The translations under genes were made by a program, and so were the position numbers. This document shows, in pieces, positions 34,551 to 49,044 of a DNA stretch of 64,000 bases. The stretch covers positions 55,270,883 to 55,334,882 of the forward strand of contig CM067298.1 in assembly GCA_034231615.1 (NCBI GenBank). Reading direction: 5' to 3'. The first letter of the stretch is position 1. Each line of letters opens with the position of its first letter. This DNA comes from Meghimatium bilineatum. Lineage: Eukaryota > Mollusca > Gastropoda > Stylommatophora > Philomycidae. Under the pieces are notes generated by a model. It worked only from the letters and a program-made list of their open reading frames with translations, did no database searches and was not told the origin of the DNA.

Positions 34551-35471
34551 GTATGTTATGTAATATTATATTTACATACTTGGCATTTCGACATTTAAAA
34601 AATACAGTGAGAAAGCACGATTGACGCGGCGTAGAAAATTGACTTTAACGTGTTGTGTTTCCACATAGGCAATCCGATCATTACATTAAATATGCATGCC
34701 AATGGAAGAGAACAACACTTGTAGAACGTAAAACTACGAGGACTCCAAAAAAAAAAAAAAGAACTTTGTAAACAGGATTTCACGAGCCAGATTCTAATGT
34801 GCAACTTCTTGTTACTTAAATCAAGTTGGTTCGATTATCAACTGATGGACTTCTCGATAAGGGAAAAGAAAGATATGAACCATCATTACAAATAAGCACG
34901 CATACCACTTGTGATGATTACCATGATGAGATAAAGAACATTAAATTCATCGTCCTACAGGGACACATGACCTTTCCGATGCAAACTTATACACACCACA
35001 ATATCTATGAACTATTACGTTGCAATTGGTATTTTAGTACTATACAGACATTTTAGTCAACAAATCTTATGAATTATACCAGTACGTGACCTTTCAAAAA
35101 GATGCGATCTTAGTCAAAGTATTGAAAGTCCAACACACATATTTTCATAGTTTATTTTGTATCAGAAAATGATGTTGAAATGACATGAATGATTTACTTT
35201 ATTTATACCATATATACTCCATTCCTCTTTAACTAAGTGGGCTTCTCTCGGGCAAAGAATATCACTGATAGTACGTTTCTTCTTCCATTGTTTGTTTGGA
35301 GGTTGTGAAATAATTGAACATTGCAATTTTTGAAAGCTTTTTCTCTTCTATAAACCAGGATGTGTAACTCGTAAAATAAATCTTATAATTCCCCCCCTCC
35401 CACTGTTGTTTCTGTGGATCAGTGTATTTTCCTTAATATTTAATAATCTGGGCACTCTTGAAGAATATATG

Positions 35472-35944
35472 TTACTGTCTAATATACCTGTCCACACGTA
35501 CTTTTGACTGTACTGCTAAACGTGAAAGTTGTATACATGTGAAAATAGAGTCTATTCCTCTCTGTTCTGAGACACAGAGTGCCAATGTGTTCACAATTTG
35601 GAAGTCAGTGTGTTTTAGTGCTAATATTATAATTGTTTTTATTATCTGTTTCGTTTCATTGTGTGTTGTTGGTACACATTGGTGATCAGCACTTCGCCCC
35701 ACATATGACCTGCTTTCTTGTTTGCAGATATTTAACAATATAATGGTATCCGCTGTAATGCTGATGTGTCCTGACTGGTAATTTCAACTAGGGATGTTTG
35801 AGGATCTAGCGGTTTCTGCACTGTGGTGCGTGATGCGCTGATTTTGCATCTGTCATGAAAACTACAGCCAGTGGGACAAGATTGACGTTCAACAGTTTTC
35901 GGTTGCCACTTGATTACATGGATTTCCGCGTTGTAATTAGACAT
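35472..35944 (-). pseudogene. Fossil RNase H segment, unit 0
   Basis: The minus strand reads SNYNAEIHVIKWQPKTVERQ, resembling the second catalytic block (NYxAE) of retroelement RNase H. The first block is deleted in this unit. Confidence 0.45.
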
Positions 35945-36649
35945 AATTACTCCTTGGTACTTGTAAACTCAGTCTGGATTTAAATAGAATATCTATTATT
36001 CCTATCTCAAAGGAGTTTCTTTTTATGCATGCTTTAAGACGCTCTCACATTCAAAGTATCCTGAAATTATTATACGGTGTAGTTCTTCGTCATGGATAAA
36101 GAAACGTCTCAGTTGCGTCAATGTGACGTTTTGAAAATATGTCGTTCACTAAATTACTTGGCATACAGTGACGCAATTATACTTGCATTAATACCTTTGT
36201 CTTTGTTCGTTAACGTTAATGACTGAATGAACATAACTATTTGAAATAGTCAATGAGGAATATACTAATGCTAAAAACAATTGAAATTAAACTCAACGGC
36301 GGTATTGCAAAAACAAATGTATTCAAGTATCTTACATTGTGGCATTGAAGATAGCTAAACAGCATAAATATCATATAATTGGGGAAATTGAAAACATGAC
36401 GCTCTAAAATTTATGGAAAGTGTTGTGAAGTATTTTACATAAAAAACGTACTGCATTTTCACTAAGAAATAGTACTTTAGAACGAATATTCAGCAACATG
36501 TTCATTGACAACAAGAAGCAAGTTGTGTAACATATCAAGCATGTGGCATGTGATGCTGTTTAAAATTTAAAATGCGAATTAAATGGATTAGCACCTTATT
36601 CCCAGATGTTTGTGTTTCCAACACACTTGTATATGTCTAAAAGATATAT

Positions 36650-36700
<51 letters not shown>

Positions 36701-36716
36701 ATAATAATAATAATAA

Positions 36717-36755
<39 letters not shown>

Positions 36756-36758
36756 TAA
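36650..36758. repeat. (CTA)n(TAA)n(CTA)n tract, upstream of exon 11
   Basis: A compound trinucleotide repeat ending about 153 nt before the acceptor. Every later unit has one at the same place: 39274-39371, 41889-41993, 44510-44614, 47131-47231, 49749-49853, 52370-52468, 54985-55085, 57597-57717, 60230-60392 and 62904-63075. Its length explains almost all the variation in unit length. The long poly-Ser, poly-Val and poly-Thr open frames here are artefacts of the repeat. Confidence 0.95.
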
Positions 36759-36911
36759 TTAATATGGCCACATTAACTACAATAATAATTACTACCAGCT
36801 TTGATACTTTTGCAACATTGAACAAACTTTGTAATGTGTATATACATGCCAAATAATTCAAGATAAGTTAATATATAATTAACCTAGCATTAATTATTTT
36901 TTCTGTTATAG

Positions 36912-36944
36912 ATTCGTATGCAACATACGCTCCAGACGGTGAAG
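36912..36944 (+). CDS. Microexon 11 (33 nt), array type 1
   Basis: The acceptor is TTTTTTCTGTTATAG with a branch-point-like TTAAC about 30 nt upstream, and the donor is GTATGTTTTG. Phase 1 reads DSYATYAPDGE, the leading G coming from the previous exon's last base. Phase 2 is closed. The exon is repeated without any base change in the next seven units. The peptide is acidic, with tyrosine and a Thr/Ser/Pro component, which would suit a secreted or surface repeat. No known domain is seen. Confidence 0.75.
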
Positions 36945-37953
36945 GTATGTTTTGTAATATTTTATTTACATACTTGACTTTTCGACAATTTAAAAATAAA
37001 GTTAGAAAACATGATTGACAAGGTGTAGAGAATTGACTTTAATGAATTCGGGTTTCCCAATATGAACTTCGCTCCTTTTATCAAAGAGGCATGTCACTGC
37101 TAGAGAATACCACATGCAGCACATAATAGTAAGAGGTCTCCGAAACAAATGAATTTTGTAAACAAGATGTCACGAGCCAGATTCTAATGTGCTATTTCTT
37201 GTTAAATAAAAAGAAAATAAAATTCGTGAATGTTTAAACAACTTGCATATTGTTTTTGGCTCAATCGTCAACTGATGGACTTTTCGATCAGTGAAAAGAA
37301 AGATATGAACCATCATTACAAAGAAGCACGCATACCACTTGTGATTATTACCGTGTTGAGATGAATACTAGTAAATTCACCTTCCAACAGGAACACATGA
37401 TCTTTCCGTTGCCAACTTACAATAAATCACAATATCTATGAACTATTGCGCTGTCTTTATAATTTAGTACTTTAGAGACATTTTAGTCAACACATTTTAT
37501 GAATTTTACCAATTCGTGACATTTCAAAAAGATGCAATCTTAGTCAAAGTATTGATAGAACAATACCTAAATTTGCATTGTTTATTTTGTATCTGAAAAT
37601 GATGTTGAAATGACATGAATGATTTACTTTATTTACACCATATGTACTCCATTCCTCTTTAACTAAGTGGGCTTCTCTCGAGCCACGAATACACTAATAG
37701 TACGTTTCTTCTTCCATTGTTTGTTTGGAGATTATCATATAATTAAACATTACAATCTTTGGAAGCTTTTTCTCTTCTATAAACCTGGATGTGTAACTCG
37801 TACAGAAATTCGTATAATGTTCCCACACTGTTGTTTTTGTGGATCAGTGTATTTCCCTTAATATTTCATATTCTGATCACTCTTGGAGAATATGCTTTGC
37901 TTTCTAATATACCTGTCCACACGTACATTTGACTGTATTGCTAAACGTGAACG

Positions 37954-38569
37954 TTATATACATGTGAAAATAGAGTCTATTCCTCTCTGTTCTGAGACAT
38001 AGAATGACAGTTTGTTCATTATTTGGAAGTCATTTTGCTTTAGTGCTGACATTCTAATTGATGTGATTATCTGTTTCTTTTGATTGTGTGTTGTTGGTAC
38101 ACATTGGTGATCAACAATTCGTCCTCCATTGAAAGATGGCCTGCTTTCTCGTTTGCAGATATTTAACAATATAATGGTATCCGCTGTAAGGCTGATGTGT
38201 CCTGACTGGTAATTTCGACTAGGGATGTTTGCGGATCTAGCGGTTTCTGTACTGTGGTGTGTGATGCGCTGATTTTGCATATGTCATGAAAAGTACAGGC
38301 AGTGGGACAAGATTGACGTTCAACAGTTTTTGGTTGCCACTTGATTACTTGGATTTCCGCGTTGTAATTAGCCATAATTTCTCATTGGTACTTTGATTTC
38401 TATCCCTGAAACTGATAGGGCACTCCGTGTATATTATTGGTCTTCTAATTATTAATGCATTATCTGCTGACCCTTCTGTATACACATTGATCCATTTCTT
38501 ATGCGTATTTATCTTAAAGGAAACTGAATGTAACTGACTTGATTTGTATATTATTCCGTTTATTATCAC
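37954..38569 (-). pseudogene. Fossil retroelement RNase H, unit 1
   Basis: On the minus strand a first frame (38569-38345) reads KKWINVYTEGSADNALI. It corresponds to the YTDGSAxxA opening block of retroelement RNase H, with the catalytic Asp replaced by Glu. A second frame (38375-38163) starts MANYNAEIQVIKWQ, the NYxAE block. They are joined only by frameshift. Following frames (to 37954) may hold the remainder but are unrecognisable. It was captured in the intron before the array expanded and now multiplies with it. Confidence 0.55.
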
Positions 38570-39273
38570 TAAAATTTCCTGTCAACTCAGTCTGGTTTTA
38601 AATAGAATATATATTATTCCTATCTTAGAGGAGTTTCTTTTGATGCATGCTTTATGACGCTCTCACATTCACAGTATCCTGAATTTATTATACGGTGTTG
38701 TTCTGCGTCATGGATAAAGAATCGTCTTAGTTGCGTCAATGTGACGTTATGAAAATATGTCGTTCACTAAATTACTTGGCATACAGTGACACAATTATGC
38801 TTGCATTAACACCTTTGTCTTTCTACGTTAACGTTAATGACTAAATGAACATAACTATTTGAAATAGTCAATGAGGAATATACTATACTAATGCTAAAAA
38901 TAATTGAAATTAAACTCAACTGCGGTATTGCAAAAACAAATGTATTCAATTATCTTACATTGTGGCATTGAAGATAGCTAAACAGTATAAATATCATATA
39001 ATTGGGGGAATTGAATACATGACGCTCTAAAATTTATGGAACGTGTTGTGAAGTATTTTACATAAAAAAACGTACTGCATTTTCACTAAAAAATAGTACT
39101 TTATAACGAATATTCAGCAACATGTTCATTGACAGCAAGAAGCAAGTTGTGTAACATATCAAGCATGTGGCATGTGATGCTGTTTAAAATTTAAAATGCT
39201 AATCAAATGGATTAGCACCTTATTCCGAGATGTTTGTGTTTCCAACACACTTGTATATGTCTAAAAGATATAT

Positions 39274-39315
<42 letters not shown>

Positions 39316-39334
39316 ATAATAATAATAATAATAC

Positions 39335-39370
<36 letters not shown>

Positions 39371-39526
39371 TAATTAATATGGCCACATTAACTACAATAA
39401 TAATTACTACCAGCTTTGATACTTTTGCAACATTGAACAAACTTTGTAATGTGTATATACATGCCAAATAATTCAAGATAAGTTAATATATAATTAACCT
39501 AGCATTAATTATTTTTTCTGTTATAG

Positions 39527-39559
39527 ATTCGTATGCAACATACGCTCCAGACGGTGAAG
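39527..39559 (+). CDS. Microexon 12 (33 nt), array type 1
   Basis: Identical to exon 11, including acceptor and GTATGT donor; DSYATYAPDGE. Confidence 0.75.
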
Positions 39560-40568
39560 GTATGTTTTGTAATATTTTATTTACATACTTGACTTTTCGA
39601 CAATTTAAAAATAAAGTTAGAAAACATGATTGACAAGGTGTAGAGAATTGACTTTAATGAATTCGGGTTTCCCAATATGAACTTCGCTCCTTTCATCAAA
39701 GAGGCATGTCACTGCTAGAGAATACCACATGCAGCACATAATAGTAAGAGGTCTCCGAAACAAATGAATTTTGTAAACAAGATGTCACGAGCCAGATTCT
39801 AATGTGCTATTCCTTGTTAAATAAATAGAAAATAAAATTCGTGAATGTTTAAACAACTTGCATATTGTTTTTGGCTCAATCGTCAACTGATGGACTTTTC
39901 GATCAGTGAAAAGAAAGATATGAACCATCATTACAAAGAAGCACGCATACCACTTGTGATTATTACCGTGTTGAGATGAATACTAGTAAATTCACCTTCC
40001 AACAGGAACACATGATCTTTCCGTTGCCAACTTACAATAAATCACAATATCTATGAACTATTGCGCTGTCTTTATAATTTAGTACTTTAGAGACATTTTA
40101 GTCAACACATTTTATGAATTTTACCAATTCGTGACATTTCAAAAAGATGCAATCTTAGTCAAAGTATTGATAGAACAATACCTAAATTTGCATTGTTTAT
40201 TTTGTATCTGAAAATGATGTTGAAATGACATGAATGATTTACTTTATTTACACCATATGTACTCCATTCCTCTTTAACTAAGTGGGCTTCTCTCGAGCCA
40301 CGAATACACTAATAGTACGTTTCTTCTTCCATTGTTTGTTTGGAGATTATCATATAATTAAACATTACAATCTTTGGAAGCTTTTTCTCTTCTATAAACC
40401 TGGATGTGTAACTCGTACAGAAATTCGTATAATGTTCCCACACTGTTGTTTTTGTGGATCAGTGTATTTCCCTTAATATTTCATATTCTGATCACTCTTG
40501 GAGAATATGCTTTGCTTTCTAATATACCTGTCCACACGTACATTTGACTGTATTGCTAAACGTGAACG

Positions 40569-41184
40569 TTATATACATGTGAAAATAGAGTCTATTCCTC
40601 TCTGTTCTGAGACATAGAATGACAGTTTGTTCATTATTTGGAAGTCATTTTGCTTTAGTGCTGACATTCTAATTGATGTGATTATCTGTTTCTTTTGATT
40701 GTGTGTTGTTGGTACACATTGGTGATCAACAATTCGTCCTCCATTGAAAGATGGCCTGCTTTCTCGTTTGCAGATATTTAACAATATAATGGTATCCGCT
40801 GTAAGGCTGATGTGTCCTGACTGGTAATTTCGACTAGGGATGTTTGCGGATCTAGCGGTTTCTGTACTGTGGTGTGTGATGCGCTGATTTTGCATATGTC
40901 ATGAAAAGTACAGGCAGTGGGACAAGATTGACGTTCAACAGTTTTTGGTTGCCACTTGATTACTTGGATTTCCGCGTTGTAATTAGCCATAATTTCTCAT
41001 TGGTACTTTGATTTCTATCCCTGAAACTGATAGGGCACTCCGTGTATATTATTGGTCTTCTAATTATTAATGCATTATCTGCTGACCCTTCTGTATACAC
41101 ATTGATCCATTTCTTATGCGTATTTATCTTAAAGGAAACTGAATGTAACTGACTTGATTTGTACATTATTCCGTTTATTATCAC
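40569..41184 (-). pseudogene. Fossil RNase H, unit 2
   Basis: Same VYTEGSADNA and NYNAEIQV blocks and the same frameshift as unit 1. Confidence 0.55.
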
Positions 41185-41888
41185 TAAAATTTCCTGTCAA
41201 CTCAGTCTGGTTTTAAATAGAATATATATTATTCATATCTTAGAGGAGTTTCTTTTGATGCATGCTTTATAACGCTCTCACATTCACAGTATCCTGAATT
41301 TATTATACGGTGTTGTTCTGCGTCATGGATAAAGAAACGTCTTAGTTGCGTCAATGTGACGTTTTGAAAATATGTCGTTCACTAAATTACTTGGCATACA
41401 GTGACACAATTATGCTTGCATTAACACCTTTGTCTTTCTACGTTAACGTTAATGACTAAATGAACATAACTATTTGAAATAGTCAATGAGGAATATACTA
41501 TACTAATGCTAAAAATAATTGAAATTAAACTCAACTGCGGTATTGCAAAAACAAATGTATTCAATTATCTTACATTGTGGCATTGAAGATAGCTAAACAG
41601 TATAAATATCATATAATTGGGGGAATTGAATACATGACGCTCTAAAATTTATGGAACGTGTTGTGAAGTATTTTACATAAAAAAACGTACTGCATTTTCA
41701 CTAAAAAATAGTACTTTATAACGAATATTCAGCAACATGTTCATTGACAGCAAGAAGCAAGTTGTGTAACATATCAAGCATGTGGCATGTGATGCTGTTT
41801 AAAATTTAAAATGCTAATCAAATGGATTAGCACCTTATTCCGAGATGTTTGTGTTTCCAACACACTTGTATATGTCTAAAAGATATAT

Positions 41889-41936
<48 letters not shown>

Positions 41937-41955
41937 ATAATAATAATAATAATAC

Positions 41956-41991
<36 letters not shown>

Positions 41992-42147
41992 TAATTAATA
42001 TGGCCACATTAACTACAATAATAATTACTACCAGCTTTGATACTTTTGCAACATTGAACAAACTTTGTAATGTGTATATACATGCCAAATAATTCAAGAT
42101 AAGTTAATATATAATTAACCTAGCATTAATTATTTTTTCTGTTATAG

Positions 42148-42180
42148 ATTCGTATGCAACATACGCTCCAGACGGTGAAG
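42148..42180 (+). CDS. Microexon 13 (33 nt), array type 1
   Basis: Identical to exon 11; DSYATYAPDGE. Confidence 0.75.
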
Positions 42181-43189
42181 GTATGTTTTGTAATATTTTA
42201 TTTACATACTTGACTTTTCGACAATTTAAAAATAAAGTTAGAAAACATGATTGACAAGGTGTAGAGAATTGACTTTAATGAATTCGGGTTTCCCAATATG
42301 AACTTCGCTCCTTTCATCAAAGAGGCATGTCACTGCTAGAGAATACCACATGCAGCACATAATAGTAAGAGGTCTCCGAAACAAATGAATTTTGTAAACA
42401 AGATGTCACGAGCCAGATTCTAATGTGCTATTCCTTGTTAAATAAATAGAAAATAAAATTCGTGAATGTTTAAACAACTTGCATATTGTTTTTGGCTCAA
42501 TCGTCAACTGATGGACTTTTCGATCAGTGAAAAGAAAGATATGAACCATCATTACAAAGAAGCACGCATACCACTTGTGATTATTACCGTGTTGAGATGA
42601 ATACTAGTAAATTCACCTTCCAACAGGAACACATGATCTTTCCGTTGCCAACTTACAATAAATCACAATATCTATGAACTATTGCGCTGTCTTTATAATT
42701 TAGTACTTTAGAGACATTTTAGTCAACACATTTTATGAATTTTACCAATTCGTGACATTTCAAAAAGATGCAATCTTAGTCAAAGTATTGATAGAACAAT
42801 ACCTAAATTTGCATTGTTTATTTTGTATCTGAAAATGATGTTGAAATGACATGAATGATTTACTTTATTTACACCATATGTACTCCATTCCTCTTTAACT
42901 AAGTGGGCTTCTCTCGAGCCACGAATACACTAATAGTACGTTTCTTCTTCCATTGTTTGTTTGGAGATTATCATATAATTAAACATTACAATCTTTGGAA
43001 GCTTTTTCTCTTCTATAAACCTGGATGTGTAACTCGTACAGAAATTCGTATAATGTTCCCACACTGTTGTTTTTGTGGATCAGTGTATTTCCCTTAATAT
43101 TTCATATTCTGATCACTCTTGGAGAATATGCTTTGCTTTCTAATATACCTGTCCACACGTACATTTGACTGTATTGCTAAACGTGAACG

Positions 43190-43805
43190 TTATATACATG
43201 TGAAAATAGAGTCTATTCCTCTCTGTTCTGAGACATAGAATGACAGTTTGTTCATTATTTGGAAGTCATTTTGCTTTAGTGCTGACATTCTAATTGATGT
43301 GATTATCTGTTTCTTTTGATTGTGTGTTGTTGGTACACATTGGTGATCAACAATTCGTCCTCCATTGAAAGATGGCCTGCTTTCTCGTTTGCAGATATTT
43401 AACAATATAATGGTATCCGCTGTAAGGCTGATGTGTCCTGACTGGTAATTTCGACTAGGGATGTTTGCGGATCTAGCGGTTTCTGTACTGTGGTGTGTGA
43501 TGCGCTGATTTTGCATATGTCATGAAAAGTACAGGCAGTGGGACAAGATTGACGTTCAACAGTTTTTGGTTGCCACTTGATTACTTGGATTTCCGCGTTG
43601 TAATTAGCCATAATTTCTCATTGGTACTTTGATTTCTATCCCTGAAACTGATAGGGCACTCCGTGTATATTATTGGTCTTCTAATTATTAATGCATTATC
43701 TGCTGACCCTTCTGTATACACATTGATCCATTTCTTATGCGTATTTATCTTAAAGGAAACTGAATGTAACTGACTTGATTTGTACATTATTCCGTTTATT
43801 ATCAC
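43190..43805 (-). pseudogene. Fossil RNase H, unit 3
   Basis: As in unit 1, with no new breaks. Confidence 0.55.
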
Positions 43806-44509
43806 TAAAATTTCCTGTCAACTCAGTCTGGTTTTAAATAGAATATATATTATTCCTATCTTAGAGGAGTTTCTTTTGATGCATGCTTTATAACGCTCTC
43901 ACATTCACAGTATCCTGAATTTATTATACGGTGTTGTTCTGCGTCATGGATAAAGAAACGTCTTAGTTGCGTCAATGTGACGTTTTGAAAATATGTCGTT
44001 CACTAAATTACTTGGCATACAGTGACACAATTATGCTTGCATTAACACCTTTGTCTTTCTACGTTAACGTTAATGACTAAATGAACATAACTATTTGAAA
44101 TAGTCAATGAGGAATATACTATACTAATGCTAAAAATAATTGAAATTAAACTCAACTGCGGTATTGCAAAAACAAATGTATTCAATTATCTTACATTGTG
44201 GCATTGAAGATAGCTAAACAGTATAAATATCATATAATTGGGGGAATTGAATACATGACGCTCTAAAATTTATGGAACGTGTTGTGAAGTATTTTACATA
44301 AAAAAACGTACTGCATTTTCACTATAAAATAGTACTTTATAACGAATATTCAGCAACATGTTCATTGACAGCAAGAAGCAAGTTGTGTAACATATCAAGC
44401 ATGTGGCATGTGATGCTGTTTAAAATTTAAAATGCTAATCAAATGGATTAGCACCTTATTCCGAGATGTTTGTGTTTCCAACACACTTGTATATGTCTAA
44501 AAGATATAT

Positions 44510-44557
<48 letters not shown>

Positions 44558-44576
44558 ATAATAATAATAATAATAC

Positions 44577-44612
<36 letters not shown>

Positions 44613-44768
44613 TAATTAATATGGCCACATTAACTACAATAATAATTACTACCAGCTTTGATACTTTTGCAACATTGAACAAACTTTGTAATGTGTATAT
44701 ACATGCCAAATAATTCAAGATAAGTTAATATATAATTAACCTAGCATTAATTATTTTTTCTGTTATAG

Positions 44769-44801
44769 ATTCGTATGCAACATACGCTCCAGACGGTGAA
44801 G
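44769..44801 (+). CDS. Microexon 14 (33 nt), array type 1
   Basis: Identical to exon 11; DSYATYAPDGE. Confidence 0.75.
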
Positions 44802-45810
44802 GTATGTTTTGTAATATTTTATTTACATACTTGACTTTTCGACAATTTAAAAATAAAGTTAGAAAACATGATTGACAAGGTGTAGAGAATTGACTTTAAT
44901 GAATTCGGGTTTCCCAATATGAACTTCGCTCCTTTCATCAAAGAGGCATGTCACTGCTAGAGAATACCACATGCAGCACATAATAGTAAGAGGTCTCCGA
45001 AACAAATGAATTTTGTAAACAAGATGTCACGAGCCAGATTCTAATGTGCTATTCCTTGTTAAATAAATAGAAAATAAAATTCGTGAATGTTTAAACAACT
45101 TGCATATTGTTTTTGGCTCAATCGTCAACTGATGGACTTTTCGATCAGTGAAAAGAAAGATATGAACCATCATTACAAAGAAGCACGCATACCACTTGTG
45201 ATTATTACCGTGTTGAGATGAATACTAGTAAATTCACCTTCCAACAGGAACACATGATCTTTCCGTTGCCAACTTACAATAAATCACAATATCTATGAAC
45301 TATTGCGCTGTCTTTATAATTTAGTACTTTAGAGACATTTTAGTCAACACATTTTATGAATTTTACCAATTCGTGACATTTCAAAAAGATGCAATCTTAG
45401 TCAAAGTATTGATAGAACAATACCTAAATTTGCATTGTTTATTTTGTATCTGAAAATGATGTTGAAATGACATGAATGATTTACTTTATTTACACCATAT
45501 GTACTCCATTCCTCTTTAACTAAGTGGGCTTCTCTCGAGCCACGAATACACTAATAGTACGTTTCTTCTTCCATTGTTTGTTTGGAGATTATCATATAAT
45601 TAAACATTACAATCTTTGGAAGCTTTTTCTCTTCTATAAACCTGGATGTGTAACTCGTACAGAAATTCGTATAATGTTCCCACACTGTTGTTTTTGTGGA
45701 TCAGTGTATTTCCCTTAATATTTCATATTCTGATCACTCTTGGAGAATATGCTTTGCTTTCTAATATACCTGTCCACACGTACATTTGACTGTATTGCTA
45801 AACGTGAACG

Positions 45811-46426
45811 TTATATACATGTGAAAATAGAGTCTATTCCTCTCTGTTCTGAGACATAGAATGACAGTTTGTTCATTATTTGGAAGTCATTTTGCTTTAG
45901 TGCTGACATTCTAATTGATGTGATTATCTGTTTCTTTTGATTGTGTGTTGTTGGTACACATTGGTGATCAACAATTCGTCCTCCATTGAAAGATGGCCTG
46001 CTTTCTCGTTTGCAGATATTTAACAATATAATGGTATCCGCTGTAAGGCTGATGTGTCCTGACTGGTAATTTCGACTAGGGATGTTTGCGGATCTAGCGG
46101 TTTCTGTACTGTGGTGTGTGATGCGCTGATTTTGCATATGTCATGAAAAGTACAGGCAGTGGGACAAGATTGACGTTCAACAGTTTTTGGTTGCCACTTG
46201 ATTACTTGGATTTCCGCGTTGTAATTAGCCATAATTTCTCATTGGTACTTTGATTTCTATCCCTGAAACTGATAGGGCACTCCGTGTATATTATTGGTCT
46301 TCTAATTATTAATGCATTATCTGCTGACCCTTCTGTATACACATTGATCCATTTCTTATGCGTATTTATCTTAAAGGAAACTGAATGTAACTGACTTGAT
46401 TTGTACATTATTCCGTTTATTATCAC
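45811..46426 (-). pseudogene. Fossil RNase H, unit 4
   Basis: As in unit 1. Confidence 0.55.
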
Positions 46427-47130
46427 TAAAATTTCCTGTCAACTCAGTCTGGTTTTAAATAGAATATATATTATTCCTATCTTAGAGGAGTTTCTTTTGA
46501 TGCATGCTTTATAACGCTCTCACATTCACAGTATCCTGAATTTATTATACGGTGTTGTTCTGCGTCATGGATAAAGAAACGTCTTAGTTGCGTCAATGTG
46601 ACGTTTTGAAAATATGTCGTTCACTAAATTACTTGGCATACAGTGACACAATTATGCTTGCATTAACACCTTTGTCTTTCTACGTTAACGTTAATGACTA
46701 AATGAACATAACTATTTGAAATAGTCAATGAGGAATATACTATACTAATGCTAAAAATAATTGAAATTAAACTCAACTGCGGTATTGCAAAAACAAATGT
46801 ATTCAATTATCTTACATTGTGGCATTGAAGATAGCTAAACAGTATAAATATCATATAATTGGGGGAATTGAATACATGACGCTCTAAAATTTATGGAACG
46901 TGTTGTGAAGTATTTTACATAAAAAAACGTACTGCATTTTCACTATAAAATAGTACTTTATAACGAATATTCAGCAACATGTTCATTGACAGCAAGAAGC
47001 AAGTTGTGTAACATATCAAGCATGTGGCATGTGATGCTGTTTAAAATTTAAAATGCTAATCAAATGGATTAGCACCTTATTCCGAGATGTTTGTGTTTCC
47101 AACACACTTGTATATGTCTAAAAGATATAT

Positions 47131-47175
<45 letters not shown>

Positions 47176-47194
47176 ATAATAATAATAATAATAC

Positions 47195-47230
<36 letters not shown>

Positions 47231-47386
47231 TAATTAATATGGCCACATTAACTACAATAATAATTACTACCAGCTTTGATACTTTTGCAACATTGAACAA
47301 ACTTTGTAATGTGTATATACATGCCAAATAATTCAAGATAAGTTAATATATAATTAACCTAGCATTAATTATTTTTTCTGTTATAG

Positions 47387-47419
47387 ATTCGTATGCAACA
47401 TACGCTCCAGACGGTGAAG
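47387..47419 (+). CDS. Microexon 15 (33 nt), array type 1
   Basis: Identical to exon 11; DSYATYAPDGE. Confidence 0.75.
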
Positions 47420-48428
47420 GTATGTTTTGTAATATTTTATTTACATACTTGACTTTTCGACAATTTAAAAATAAAGTTAGAAAACATGATTGACAAGGTG
47501 TAGAGAATTGACTTTAATGAATTCGGGTTTCCCAATATGAACTTCGCTCCTTTCATCAAAGAGGCATGTCACTGCTAGAGAATACCACATGCAGCACATA
47601 ATAGTAAGAGGTCTCCGAAACAAATGAATTTTGTAAACAAGATGTCACGAGCCAGATTCTAATGTGCTATTCCTTGTTAAATAAATAGAAAATAAAATTC
47701 GTGAATGTTTAAACAACTTGCATATTGTTTTTGGCTCAATCGTCAACTGATGGACTTTTCGATCAGTGAAAAGAAAGATATGAACCATCATTACAAAGAA
47801 GCACGCATACCACTTGTGATTATTACCGTGTTGAGATGAATACTAGTAAATTCACCTTCCAACAGGAACACATGATCTTTCCGTTGCCAACTTACAATAA
47901 ATCACAATATCTATGAACTATTGCGCTGTCTTTATAATTTAGTACTTTAGAGACATTTTAGTCAACACATTTTATGAATTTTACCAATTCGTGACATTTC
48001 AAAAAGATGCAATCTTAGTCAAAGTATTGATAGAACAATACCTAAATTTGCATTGTTTATTTTGTATCTGAAAATGATGTTGAAATGACATGAATGATTT
48101 ACTTTATTTACACCATATGTACTCCATTCCTCTTTAACTAAGTGGGCTTCTCTCGAGCCACGAATACACTAATAGTACGTTTCTTCTTCCATTGTTTGTT
48201 TGGAGATTATCATATAATTAAACATTACAATCTTTGGAAGCTTTTTCTCTTCTATAAACCTGGATGTGTAACTCGTACAGAAATTCGTATAATGTTCCCA
48301 CACTGTTGTTTTTGTGGATCAGTGTATTTCCCTTAATATTTCATATTCTGATCACTCTTGGAGAATATGCTTTGCTTTCTAATATACCTGTCCACACGTA
48401 CATTTGACTGTATTGCTAAACGTGAACG

Positions 48429-49044
48429 TTATATACATGTGAAAATAGAGTCTATTCCTCTCTGTTCTGAGACATAGAATGACAGTTTGTTCATTATTTG
48501 GAAGTCATTTTGCTTTAGTGCTGACATTCTAATTGATGTGATTATCTGTTTCTTTTGATTGTGTGTTGTTGGTACACATTGGTGATCAACAATTCGTCCT
48601 CCATTGAAAGATGGCCTGCTTTCTCGTTTGCAGATATTTAACAATATAATGGTATCCGCTGTAAGGCTGATGTGTCCTGACTGGTAATTTCGACTAGGGA
48701 TGTTTGCGGATCTAGCGGTTTCTGTACTGTGGTGTGTGATGCGCTGACTTTGCATATGTCATGAAAAGTACAGGCAGTGGGACAAGATTGACGTTCAACA
48801 GTTTTTGGTTGCCACTTGATTACTTTGATTTCCGCGTTGTAATTAGCCATAATTTCTCATTGGTACTTTGATTTCTATCCCGGAAACTGATAGGGCACTC
48901 CGTGTATATTATTGGTCTTCTAATTATTAATGCATTATCTGCTGACCCTTCTGTATACACATTGATCCATTTCTTATGCGTATTTATCTTAAAGGAAACT
49001 GAATGTAACTGACTTGATTTGTACATTATTCCGTTTATTATCAC
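48429..49044 (-). pseudogene. Fossil RNase H, unit 5
   Basis: As in unit 1 with three or so private substitutions (MQSQ start, NYNAEIK, DICKVS). Confidence 0.55.

Larger units (their letters stand above)
34518..36911 (+). repeat. Array unit 0 (2394 bp, divergent)
   Basis: From exon 10 to the next exon. It is similar to later units but more diverged, and lacks about 230 bp where TACTTGTAAACTCAG at about 35960 joins sequences that flank an RNase H piece in other units. The trinucleotide tract is at 36650-36758. Confidence 0.85.
36912..39526 (+). repeat. Array unit 1 (2615 bp)
   Basis: From one exon start to the next. It contains the fossil RNase H at 37954-38569 and the (CTA)n(TAA)n(CTA)n tract at 39274-39371. 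Its second half shares private variants with unit 6. Confidence 0.9.
39527..42147 (+). repeat. Array unit 2 (2621 bp)
   Basis: Near-identical to unit 1. Trinucleotide tract at 41889-41993. Confidence 0.9.
42148..44768 (+). repeat. Array unit 3 (2621 bp)
   Basis: Near-identical to unit 2. Trinucleotide tract at 44510-44614. Confidence 0.9.
44769..47386 (+). repeat. Array unit 4 (2618 bp)
   Basis: Near-identical to unit 3. Shares CACTATAAAATAG near 46940 with units 3 and 5. Trinucleotide tract at 47131-47231. Confidence 0.9.

Noticed and set aside
37667..37861. Plus-strand 64-codon frame repeated in every array unit (MGFSRATNTL...)
   Set aside because: It repeats only because the whole unit repeats. 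It is AT-rich and hydrophobic, with no domain and no splice or start support.
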